Shown here in pieces: positions 1 through 7,556 of a DNA stretch of 64,000 bases. Both the position numbers and the translations under genes were made by a program. The notes below the pieces were generated by a model, which was not told where the DNA came from, did no database searches, and saw nothing but the letters and a program-made list of their open reading frames with translations. This DNA comes from NCEH01 sp002257205 (lineage in GTDB: Bacteria; Pseudomonadota; Alphaproteobacteria; Rhizobiales; Xanthobacteraceae): assembly GCF_043195105.1 (NCBI RefSeq), contig NZ_JBAFWO010000002.1; one strand, 5' to 3'. Numbering within the stretch: position 1 is the first letter of the stretch; each line of letters starts with the position of its first letter.

Positions 1-1229
1 CGCACCACCCACCCGAGGGTGAGGCCCTGTACCAGGATGGTGAACAGGACCACGGCGTAAGTGGCGGCGAGCAGAGGTGATCGGGCGGGCGTGCCCGTCA
101 GCGAGAGGGCGAGCGCCACCGAGATGCCCCCGCGAACGCCACCCCAGGTGAGTACGGCGAGCGTGCCCCGCGCGAAGCTCTGCCAGCGGGCGAGGAGCGA
201 GATGGAAACCGCCACGGAGACGAAGCGGGCCGCCACCACCAGAGGGACCGCGATAATGCCCACCCAGATCAGCGCCGCATTGAAGCCCAGCACCAGCACC
301 TCGAGCCCGATCAGCAAAAACAGCACGGCATTGAGAATATCGTCCACCAGTGTCCAGAAGCCGAAGACATAGCGCTTCGTGCGGTCACTCATCGCATAGG
401 CGGCGCCACGATTTCCGATGAGGACGCCGGCGACCACGACAGAAATGGGTCCGCTCATGTGGAACGCGTCGGCCAGCGCGTAAGTGGAGGTGACCAGCGC
501 CAGCGAGATCATCACCTCGATCGAATAGTCGTCGATGGCCCTCATGGCCCGGTAGGCGACAAAGCCCGTCGCCAGGCCAAGGAGGGCACCACCGCCAGCT
601 TCCAGGACAAGCAATTGCAGAATATGGGAGATACTGGAAGCGTTCTCGCTGCCGGTGGCCATCTGGAGTGTGATGGTGAAGACCACGACCGCGATGCCGT
701 CGTTGAAAAGGGCTTCGCCGCTCATGTCGGTCTCGAGCTTCTCGGGAACATCGACGGAGCGCAGCGTCGAGAGTACCGCGACGGGATCGGTCGGTGCGAT
801 CAATGCGCCGAACACAAGCGACCAGGCGAAGCTAACCGGAGCGCCGAGCGCTTCGGTGGCGAGCCATAGCCCCGTCGCGATGATGAGGGTGGACAGTGCG
901 ACGCCAAGCGTCGCGAGGGCTCCCACCACCAGGGCACGCCGCCGCAATCGCGCGAAATCCACGTGCAGCGCGCCCGCAAATAGCAGGAAGGCCAGCATGC
1001 CGTGCATGACGGCCTCGTAGAAATCGATCTGCTGCAGGTTTCCGGCAAGGGTGGCGTAGAGGTGTGTGTCGGGAAACAGGACCTCGATGGCGATCAGCAA
1101 CAGCGATGCGCCAAGCCCCATCACCAACAAGCCAATATTCTCCGGCAGCCGAAGCACCTGGTGATTGAGCCACGCAAAGGCGGCAGTCACCGTGAGCAGG
1201 CCAGCCAGGAGTTCGAATAATGAGAGCAT
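1..1229 (-). CDS. Na+/H+ (cation:proton) antiporter, CPA1/NhaP type, partial
   Basis: Membrane exchanger that swaps monovalent cations for protons. Reading leftward from the ATG at 1227-1229 the frame stays open to the window edge, so the C-terminus is missing; about 409 residues are visible. The protein is almost entirely hydrophobic helices. It carries the CPA1 ion-site motifs APTDPVAV (about residue 130) and GEALFNDG (about residue 155), with the paired acidic residues expected of an electroneutral exchanger. It is separated from the sorbosone dehydrogenase-like gene by about 140 bases holding a hairpin, so it is probably its own transcription unit. Family call is firm; the ion (Na+, K+ or Li+) cannot be read from sequence. 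Confidence 0.85.
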   Translation of the reverse strand, partial: MLSLFELLAGLLTVTAAFAWLNHQVLRLPENIGLLVMGLGASLLLIAIEVLFPDTHLYATLAGNLQQIDFYEAVMHGMLAFLLFAGALHVDFARLRRRALVVGALATLGVALSTLIIATGLWLATEALGAPVSFAWSLVFGALIAPTDPVAVLSTLRSVDVPEKLETDMSGEALFNDGIAVVVFTITLQMATGSENASSISHILQLLVLEAGGGALLGLATGFVAYRAMRAIDDYSIEVMISLALVTSTYALADAFHMSGPISVVVAGVLIGNRGAAYAMSDRTKRYVFGFWTLVDDILNAVLFLLIGLEVLVLGFNAALIWVGIIAVPLVVAARFVSVAVSISLLARWQSFARGTLAVLTWGGVRGGISVALALSLTGTPARSPLLAATYAVVLFTILVQGLTLGWVV

Positions 1230-1305
1230 GGGTTCTCTCGTCAAACCACTGCCTGGACAGGAGACCCCCTGCGTCTCTCAGCTATTTAGCTACAGGCAGT
1301 TTAAA

Positions 1306-1340
1306 CACATTCACGCATCCTGCTGGGACGCGTGAATGTG
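1306..1340 (-). terminator. Hairpin, likely terminator of the sorbosone dehydrogenase unit
   Basis: A perfect 11-base inverted repeat (CACATTCACGC at 1306-1316 and its complement at 1330-1340) encloses a 13-base loop. On the minus strand it lies just after the stop at 1371 and is followed by TTTAAA. The T-run is short, so termination may be partial. Confidence 0.55.
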
Positions 1341-1370
1341 CTCTTTGGACAGCAGGTTCGGCGGGATCCG

Positions 1371-2723
1371 TCAGAGACCGGCGGCCGCTGCGCTGGCGCT
1401 GACGCGCCACACGGTGTTGCCCACATCGTCGGCAATCAGCAGGGCGCCGGTTTTGTCGATGGCGAGGCCCACCGGCCGCCCGCGAGCTTTTCCATCATCG
1501 GTGAGAAAGCCGGTGACGACATCTTCGGCCTTGCCGTTGGGCATCCCACCGGCAAACGGCACGAACACGACCTTGTAGCCATGGAAGTTCTCCCGGTTCC
1601 AGCTCCCGTGCTCACCGACGAACGCGCCTCCAAGGTATTTCTGCGGCAGTGCATCGCCGGTATAGAAAGCAAGCCCTAAGGGCGCCACGTGGGAGCCGAG
1701 GGAATAGTCGGGCATGATGGCCTTTTCCACCAGGTCTGGGCGCTGCGGCTTGACCCGCGGATCGAGGTGCTGACCCCAATAGCTGTAGGGCCAGCCATAG
1801 AAAGCGCCGTCCTTCACCGAGGTCAGATAATCCGGCACCAGGTCGGGCCCGAGTTCGTCGCGCTCGTTCACCACCGCCCAGAGGGCACCGGTTTCCGGCT
1901 CCCAGCTCAAGCCGTTGGGATTGCGCAGGCCGCTTGCGAAAATGCGCCACCGGCCGCTTGCCCGGTCAACCTCAAGGATCGCGGCGCGGTTCTTCTCTGC
2001 CTCCATTCCGTTTTCCGTGATGTTGCTGTTGGAGCCGACGCCCACATAGAGCCGCGTGCCGTCAGCGCTGGCAACGAGGCTCTTGGTCCAATGATGGTCG
2101 ATGGGGCCGCCGGGCAATTGGGTCAGCACCGTGCCGGGGGCGGTAATCTTGGTGTCGCCCGGTGTGTAAGGATAGCGCACGATCGCGTCAGTATTGGCGA
2201 CATAGAGGTCATTGCCGACCAATGCGACACCAAAGGGGGAGTGGAGATGGTCGAGAAAGACCGTACGCATATCCGGCTTGCCATCACCGTCAGTGTCCCG
2301 CAGCAGGGTGATGCGATTACTTTCCCCGGTGTCGCCACCAGAGGTGACCCAGTTTTCGACCCAGCCCATCACCAGATCCTTGGGGCGCTTGATCGGCTCG
2401 CCCCCCGGCGCCTTGGATTCCACGACGAGAATATCCCCGTTTGGCAGCACGTAGAGCGAACGGGGATGTTGAAGTCCGGTGGCCAGCGCCGCAACCCTGA
2501 GCCCCGCCGCCGCGGTCGGAGTCTCACCATCCTTCCAGCCGATCACCTCTGCAAGGTGCATGGTTGGAAACAGGGCCTGGCGCGGCTCTGGAAGGTGAGG
2601 ATTGGGGCCAATCTGCGCCTGGGCGTCGGCATTTTCCTGAGCGTATCCCGCCCCGGCGAGGGTGACCGCGGACAGAAGTGCGAGACCTGCCCATGCGCCA
2701 TTGGAAATGAATTTTCTGGTCAT
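1371..2723 (-). CDS. Secreted PQQ-type sugar dehydrogenase (L-sorbosone dehydrogenase-like)
   Basis: Periplasmic beta-propeller protein of the glucose/sorbosone dehydrogenase family, which oxidises sugars or aldehydes with PQQ or a related redox centre. 450 residues from the ATG at 2721-2723. That start gives a normal signal peptide (MTRKF, hydrophobic core, cleavage near AGAGYA) and overlaps the previous stop as ATGA; an upstream in-frame start would spoil the signal. Propeller features include HPRSLYVLPNGDILVVE, RDTDGDGKPD, GLRNPNGLSWEP, GEHGSWNR and a C-terminal GRPVGLAIDKTGALLIADD blade. It is translationally coupled to the DUF2231 membrane protein, a common pairing for this family. The true substrate is unknown, and no dedicated cytochrome acceptor lies beside it. 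Confidence 0.8.
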   Translation of the reverse strand: MTRKFISNGAWAGLALLSAVTLAGAGYAQENADAQAQIGPNPHLPEPRQALFPTMHLAEVIGWKDGETPTAAAGLRVAALATGLQHPRSLYVLPNGDILVVESKAPGGEPIKRPKDLVMGWVENWVTSGGDTGESNRITLLRDTDGDGKPDMRTVFLDHLHSPFGVALVGNDLYVANTDAIVRYPYTPGDTKITAPGTVLTQLPGGPIDHHWTKSLVASADGTRLYVGVGSNSNITENGMEAEKNRAAILEVDRASGRWRIFASGLRNPNGLSWEPETGALWAVVNERDELGPDLVPDYLTSVKDGAFYGWPYSYWGQHLDPRVKPQRPDLVEKAIMPDYSLGSHVAPLGLAFYTGDALPQKYLGGAFVGEHGSWNRENFHGYKVVFVPFAGGMPNGKAEDVVTGFLTDDGKARGRPVGLAIDKTGALLIADDVGNTVWRVSASAAAAGL

Positions 2724-3187
2724 TGGTAGGTTACTCCCGGGCGAGGGGGAAAGATGATCAGGGCCGCAAACCATGCGGTGACGATCAGGGCCAGCACGGT
2801 CAGGCCCGACAGCGCGACGCCGGTCGGCACGACGGAGACCCAGGTGTCGCGCGAATGGATCAGCATGTTGAAGGTCGCAATGAGCAACACGATCAAGCTA
2901 CCCAGGGCATAAGGCGTTATCCATGGTCGCTGTCGCACGGACGGGCGCATGATCAACTCGGCCACGCCCGCGATGGCGAAGAGCCACGCGAGGATCACGC
3001 CGGCGGTGATCATCCAGGCCGAAAAATCTGCCCATATCATCACGGCCGTGCGCCAATAGGCGAGATCGGTGAGGAACGCGCCGGTGAAGCATGTCGCCAG
3101 GATGCAGGCGAGGAAGGGATGGATGGGCGGGGAGGAGATGGGCCATGCGCGAGCATGTTCCATCGGCATGGAGGTAACTCCGGGCAT
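2720..3187 (-). CDS. DUF2231-family integral membrane protein
   Basis: 155-residue protein with about four membrane helices, starting at the ATG at 3185-3187 behind AAGGAG. The hydrophobic pattern (IHPFLACILATCFTGAFLTD near the N-terminus, ALGSLIVLLIATFNMLIHSRD in the middle, ALIVTAWFAALIIFPPRPG at the end) is that of DUF2231 proteins, whose biochemical role is not established. Its stop overlaps the start of the sorbosone dehydrogenase-like gene (ATGA), so the two are co-translated. A membrane partner or electron acceptor for the periplasmic dehydrogenase is a reasonable inference but is not shown by the sequence. Confidence 0.7.
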   Translation of the reverse strand: MPGVTSMPMEHARAWPISSPPIHPFLACILATCFTGAFLTDLAYWRTAVMIWADFSAWMITAGVILAWLFAIAGVAELIMRPSVRQRPWITPYALGSLIVLLIATFNMLIHSRDTWVSVVPTGVALSGLTVLALIVTAWFAALIIFPPRPGVTYQ

Positions 3188-3598
3188 AGAGGAAGCTCCT
3201 TGTTGCCGCTTGTTGCGATCCTGCGAGGGCTTTTCCGCCCGGGGCGAGCCGGCTCGTCTTGGCGATTAGCGGCATTGCTAGACCGGAAGAACCTGCCGCA
3301 TCGTCTGTGCCCGTCTTGCTGGACGACCCTCGTGCGAACCCAATCCGAGAGAGGACAAAATGTTCATGCGCCGCGAGTAACTTTATCTTGTGCCTGGGTT
3401 GGCCCGGCGGAGCGTTCCCGCTCCGGGCCAACCTCGAAAAATGACCGTGGGCGCAGCGGCAGAATGCGACCTCGGTACACGGCTTTCCGCGTCAAACGGG
3501 GAGCCATGTCGGCGCCAAGAAATCGTCTCGTCCCAAGCAAGATGCGAAACCGTTATCCCGCCGCCCATGTTGTGTGACGGCACCAGAGGGAGGTCGGG
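3188..3598. other. Divergent intergenic region with one hairpin
   Basis: About 410 bases between the leftward DUF2231 gene and the rightward YihY gene. Open frames here have no homology I recognise and look like by-products of high GC. The region must carry both promoters; I could not pick convincing -35/-10 pairs. The only clear structure is the hairpin at 3397-3433. Confidence 0.5.
3397..3433. other. Strong intergenic hairpin
   Basis: GGTTGGCCCGG(CGG)AGCG pairs with CGCTCCGGGCCAACC across a TTCC loop: a 15-bp stem with a three-base bulge. It lies between divergent genes and has no T-run, so it is not an obvious terminator. It could be a repetitive extragenic element or an RNA structure. 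Confidence 0.4.
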
Positions 3599-4714
3599 AT
3601 GGAGCGGACGCACTGGGCGCGAATGGCTGGGAATCTGTTGTTCTGGGGAGCGATCGCCGGAGCCGTCATGTTGGCGCCAAGGCGGGGAAGCGGCCGGATG
3701 AGCCAGGGACGTCGGGATTTCATTGATAGGGCAATGAACGGTGATGCTGAAATGCGGGCCGTGAGGTTCGAACCCGACCGTGGGCGCGACGCAGCGTTCC
3801 CGACGCAGATTCCCTTGCGCGGGTGGCGCGATATCTGTCTGCGCGTGTTGAAGGCGTTCTTCGCCGACCGGGTGCTCAGCGTGGCCGCCGGCGTGACCTT
3901 TTATGCGCTGCTGGCCGTCTTCCCTTCGATAAGCGCCTTGATCTCGCTTTATGGATTGGTGCTGGACCCATCCGGGCTTCAGGAGCAACTGCAAGCGGCA
4001 TCCTGGGTGCTGCCATCTGGGGCCATAGAAGTGATGCGGAACCAAGCGTTGCGGGTGATCGCGCAGGGATCCTCCACGCTGAGCTTCGGCTTCGCCTTCA
4101 GCCTTCTGATCGCGCTCTGGAGCGCAAACGCCGGCACCAAGGCGATGATCGAAGCGCTGAACGTGGCCTATCAGGAAGAGGAGCGCAGATCTTTCGTCAT
4201 GCTCACGCTCCTCACCCTTGGCTTTACCTGCACTGCCATCGTCTTCGCGGGTATTGCGACGGCCACGGTGGTGGCGCTGCCGATGCTGCTGAAGGTGGTG
4301 TATCTCGAAACGGGAACCGAGTGGCTGATTTCACTCCTGCGCTGGCCGGCGCTCGCCGTCCTTGTCGCCGCGGTGATCACGGTCATCTATCGATACGGTC
4401 CGTGCCGGTCTCGGGCGCGTTGGAAATGGGTCAGCCTGGGCAGCCTCGTCGCGGCGGTTCTCTGGCTGATGCTGTCGGCAGGCTTCTCCTGGTACGTCAG
4501 CCGCTTCGGCACTTACAACGAAACCTACGGATCCCTGGGCGCCGTGGTGGGCTTCATGACCTGGATGTGGCTCTCCATCAGCATGGTCCTCTTCGGGGCC
4601 GAGCTCAATGCCGAGATCGAGCACCAGACCGCCGTCGATACGACCACCGGCCCGCCTTTGCCCATGGGCGCCAGAGGCGCGCGGATGGCCGACACCTTGG
4701 GCGCCGCGCAATAG
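3599..4714 (+). CDS. YihY/BrkB-family inner membrane protein
   Basis: 371-residue integral membrane protein of the YihY (formerly RNase BN/BrkB) family, about six helices, function still debated (transport or envelope roles have been proposed). Start at ATG 3599 behind GGGAGG. The family signature begins near residue 75: PLRGWRDI, then DRVLSVAAGVTFYALLAVFP, later SLLIALWSANAGTKAMIEAL (about residue 170) and GAVVGFMTWMWLSISMVLFG in the last helix. The first 70 residues contain an extra hydrophobic stretch and a polar linker, so an internal start (about residue 34) is possible. It precedes the CtaG/oxidase genes by about 90 bases and could be in or outside that operon. Confidence 0.8.
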   Translation: MERTHWARMAGNLLFWGAIAGAVMLAPRRGSGRMSQGRRDFIDRAMNGDAEMRAVRFEPDRGRDAAFPTQIPLRGWRDICLRVLKAFFADRVLSVAAGVTFYALLAVFPSISALISLYGLVLDPSGLQEQLQAASWVLPSGAIEVMRNQALRVIAQGSSTLSFGFAFSLLIALWSANAGTKAMIEALNVAYQEEERRSFVMLTLLTLGFTCTAIVFAGIATATVVALPMLLKVVYLETGTEWLISLLRWPALAVLVAAVITVIYRYGPCRSRARWKWVSLGSLVAAVLWLMLSAGFSWYVSRFGTYNETYGSLGAVVGFMTWMWLSISMVLFGAELNAEIEHQTAVDTTTGPPLPMGARGARMADTLGAAQ

Positions 4715-4802
4715 GTATCCGCGATAATTTTGATTGCCGCTAGGGAACATCCTGGCCTCTGGAGCATTGGCCCTCGGTCCTTAGCCATTTCGCAAGGTCC
4801 AG

Positions 4803-5468
4803 ATGCCCCTTGCCCTGCGCCACTCCCCGCCCGCGGTCCTGGCCGCCTTCCTGAGCGCCGCCGGCGTGGTCCTCGCGGGGATTGTCGCGCTCACGCCCGT
4901 TGAGGTCGGTCCCATCTCCCTGCAGATGGTCCATCACATCGGCCTCATGAACGTGGCGGCGCCGCTGCTGGCGGTGGCGCTCACGCCGGCGCTTGCATCG
5001 CTCGCTTTTCCGCCGCTGTCGCTCTGGCTGTTCGGCGGCGCGCAGATGGCGCTGCTCTGGACCAACCATGCGCCTCCCGTCGCGCGCGCGATCTCCCAGC
5101 AGCCGGGTCTCCAGCTTGGCGCGACCCTGGCGCTGGCGGCGGTCGCCTTTTTGTTTTGGTCCGCTGTGCTCTCCGCCTCGCGGGAAAGGCGCTGGGGCGC
5201 GATTGCCGGTCTGCTGGTGACGGGCAAGCTCGCCTGCCTGCTGGGCGGTCTCCTCATCTTCGCCACCCGCGATCTCTACGGCCTGCCCGGCTTTGCGTTT
5301 GCCTTCTGCACTGCGGGGCCATCCACATTGGAAGACCAGCAGCTCGCCGGCCTTCTTATGATCACCGCGTGCCCCCTCAGCTATGTCACGGCGGCGGTCG
5401 TTCTCGCCGCCGCCGCGCTCGAAGACGCCGCCGCTCCGCGCGCCGCCGCGCCGGTGCGGCACGGTTGA
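4803..5468 (+). CDS. ctaG: CtaG-type cytochrome c oxidase assembly membrane protein
   Basis: 221-residue polytopic membrane protein of the caa3-CtaG family (unrelated to the Cox11 protein also called CtaG in proteobacteria), required for assembly of caa3-type oxidases in Bacillus. About six hydrophobic helices. The recognisable stretch is HHIGLMNVAAPLLAVALTP at about residues 44-62, followed by LFGGAQMALLWTNHAPP, with metal-ligand-type histidines in the helices. Its stop is one base from the start of the triheme cytochrome. Position at the head of oxidase locus A supports a role in copper or heme-copper centre assembly there. The Shine-Dalgarno is weak. Confidence 0.8.
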   Translation: MPLALRHSPPAVLAAFLSAAGVVLAGIVALTPVEVGPISLQMVHHIGLMNVAAPLLAVALTPALASLAFPPLSLWLFGGAQMALLWTNHAPPVARAISQQPGLQLGATLALAAVAFLFWSAVLSASRERRWGAIAGLLVTGKLACLLGGLLIFATRDLYGLPGFAFAFCTAGPSTLEDQQLAGLLMITACPLSYVTAAVVLAAAALEDAAAPRAAAPVRHG

Positions 5469-5469
5469 T

Positions 5470-6594
5470 ATGGGTGAGGCCAGGCGCTCCCTCATCGCCG
5501 TCGCCTTGGCCGGTGCCCTGCTCGGTTCGGGGCTTCTGCTCGTCGCGGTCACGGGAGCCTACAACATCGCCGCCAGTGAAGGGCATTGGCGGATCACAGA
5601 AATCCTCCTGCGCTTCGGTCTGGAACGCTCCGTTTCCGTGCGCGCCAACGAAACGCCGCCGCGCCTTGACGATCCCGACCTGATCCGCCTCGGTGCGGGG
5701 CATTTTTATGCCGCTTGCGCGCCGTGCCACGGGGCGCCCGGAACGCCGGTGCCCGCCTTTGTCGGAGGCATGCTGCCAACCCCGCCGGACCTGCGCACGC
5801 GCGTCGATGCGTGGAGCGATGCGGAGCTGTTCCGGATCATCCGGCACGGCATCAAATATACCGGGATGCCGGCATGGCCGAGCCGTGGCACCGAGCGGGA
5901 AATATGGGCGGTCACCGCCTTCGTGCGGCACATGCATCGCCTCGACGCAGCCGCCTACCAGGCGCTTGCCCGTGGAGGCGCAACCATGTCCGCCGCCGAC
6001 GGAACGGCCTCCGGCTCGGGACGCAATCTCCCGGACGGCGTGGCGGCTTGCGCCCGCTGTCACGGCGCGCAAGGACAGGTGCCTTCAAGCGCGCTGGTGC
6101 CGATCCTGTACGGCCAGCCGGAGGCGATGCTGCGTGCGGCGCTCCGCTCCTATGCCCAGCGAACCCGCCCGAGCGGCGTGATGCAAGTCGCGGTGGACGG
6201 GCTCTCGCCTCGCCAATTGGACCAATTGGCTGCTTATTACGCGGCCATTGCACCGCCCGTGCCGCAACCGCCGACGCCGGATCAGATGCCCCTCGTCGAA
6301 GCCGGCCGCGTGCTGGCCGAGCACGGTGATGCGGCCGCGCGCATTCCCGCGTGCCTTTCCTGCCACGGCCCGCAAGCGCTCCCGCTCTATCCGCGTCTGG
6401 CCGGGCAGAGTGCCCGCTATATCGAGGGGCGACTTGACGGCTGGCGGCACGGCGCGCAGGCGCGCGGGGATGCGCTGGACCGCGTCATGGCGCCCATCGC
6501 CCGGCGGTTGAGCGAGGAACAGGCAAGGGCGCTCGCCGCCTTTTTCGCGCAACAGGCGCCGCATGCGGCCCAAGCCCGGGCGGACGGGCCATGA
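5470..6594 (+). CDS. Membrane-anchored triheme cytochrome c
   Basis: 374-residue protein with an N-terminal membrane anchor (residues 10-32) and three CxxCH heme sites at residues 83-87 (CAPCH), 194-198 (CARCH) and 295-299 (CLSCH). Domain 1 is a single-heme cytochrome c; domains 2 and 3 look like a cytochrome c4/c553 pair, with the PRLAGQSARYIEGRL stretch after the third heme. Start chosen at ATG 5470, immediately after the ctaG stop; an upstream in-frame start would put a basic tail from within ctaG ahead of the anchor. Its stop overlaps coxB. It probably feeds electrons from a quinol-oxidising complex to oxidase A, or moves them within the complex. Confidence 0.8.
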   Translation: MGEARRSLIAVALAGALLGSGLLLVAVTGAYNIAASEGHWRITEILLRFGLERSVSVRANETPPRLDDPDLIRLGAGHFYAACAPCHGAPGTPVPAFVGGMLPTPPDLRTRVDAWSDAELFRIIRHGIKYTGMPAWPSRGTEREIWAVTAFVRHMHRLDAAAYQALARGGATMSAADGTASGSGRNLPDGVAACARCHGAQGQVPSSALVPILYGQPEAMLRAALRSYAQRTRPSGVMQVAVDGLSPRQLDQLAAYYAAIAPPVPQPPTPDQMPLVEAGRVLAEHGDAAARIPACLSCHGPQALPLYPRLAGQSARYIEGRLDGWRHGAQARGDALDRVMAPIARRLSEEQARALAAFFAQQAPHAAQARADGP

Positions 6595-7556
6595 AGGCGC
6601 GGTTCGCATTCTGCCTCCTGCTTCTGCTCGCGGCGTGCGGGCAATCCCAATCCGCGCTCCATCCGGCTGGTGAGGAAGCGGCGCGTATCCATCTGCTGTC
6701 GCTCACCTTATTCGCCGGGGCCGCGATTATCCTGCTGCTGGTCGCTCTGACCGCGTGGCTCGCCATTCGCGGCCCGGAGGGCGCAAGGACGGTGCTGCGT
6801 GCGCCGCGCATGGTGGTCCTCGCCGGCATCGCGGTTCCGGTGGTGACGCTGAGTGCGCTGCTCACCTATGGCCTCTGGGTGATGGCCAAGTCCAGCGCGC
6901 CAGGCGGTGCGCCGGCGGCACGCATCGTGGTCACGGCGGAGCAATGGTGGTGGCGCGTCAGCTATGCGCGCGCGGATGGCGCGGCCGTAGAATCCGCCAA
7001 CGAGATCCGCATCCCGGTGGGGCGGGAGGTGGAGCTGGAACTGCATTCCGGCGACGTGATCCATTCGTTCTGGGTGCCGGCGTTGGCGGGCAAGCTCGAC
7101 ATGATCCCGGGCCGAACCCATCGCCTTCGGCTCTCGGCGGCGCGGCCGGGCATTTATCGCGGCCAGTGCGCGGAATATTGCGGCGGCGCGCACGCCTGGA
7201 TGGCGTTCGAGGTGATCGCGATGCCGGGAGCCGAATTTGCAGCCTGGCTCGCGGCGGCCGCGATGCCCGCGCCGGCCACCGCGGGGCGGGGCGCCGCCCT
7301 GTTCCAGGCCACGGGATGCGGTGCCTGCCACCGCATCGCCGGGACCGCCGCGACCGGCACCATCGGCCCCGATCTGACCCGCGTCGGCGCGCGCCGCTTC
7401 ATTGGCGCGGCCATGTTGCCCCAGACGCCCGAAAACCTCTCCCGCTTCATCGCCGATGCCCAGCATTTCAAGCCCGGCGCCGGCATGCCGCCCTTTGGCT
7501 TTCTCGCCGACGCCGATCTTGCGGCGCTCTCGGCCTATCTCTCGGGGTTGCGATGA
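6591..7556 (+). CDS. coxB: Cytochrome c oxidase subunit II with fused cytochrome c domain (oxidase A)
   Basis: 321-residue lipoprotein: lipobox LLAAC with Cys16, then two membrane helices (about 36-60 and 73-99), a cupredoxin domain and a C-terminal cytochrome c. CuA ligands are complete: His158 and the Cys193, Glu195, Cys197, His201, Met204 set in CAEYCGGAHAWM. Heme site CGACH at 243-247. The aromatic electron-entry patch EQWWWRVSY is at 117-125. This domain order is that of caa3-type oxidases, where the attached cytochrome delivers electrons to CuA. It overlaps the triheme cytochrome gene by four bases and the subunit I gene by ATGA. Confidence 0.93.
   Translation: MKARFAFCLLLLLAACGQSQSALHPAGEEAARIHLLSLTLFAGAAIILLLVALTAWLAIRGPEGARTVLRAPRMVVLAGIAVPVVTLSALLTYGLWVMAKSSAPGGAPAARIVVTAEQWWWRVSYARADGAAVESANEIRIPVGREVELELHSGDVIHSFWVPALAGKLDMIPGRTHRLRLSAARPGIYRGQCAEYCGGAHAWMAFEVIAMPGAEFAAWLAAAAMPAPATAGRGAALFQATGCGACHRIAGTAATGTIGPDLTRVGARRFIGAAMLPQTPENLSRFIADAQHFKPGAGMPPFGFLADADLAALSAYLSGLR

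Noticed and set aside
3383..4045. Minus-strand open frame of 220 residues across the YihY start region
   Set aside because: Antisense to the YihY gene, low-complexity, no ribosome site.
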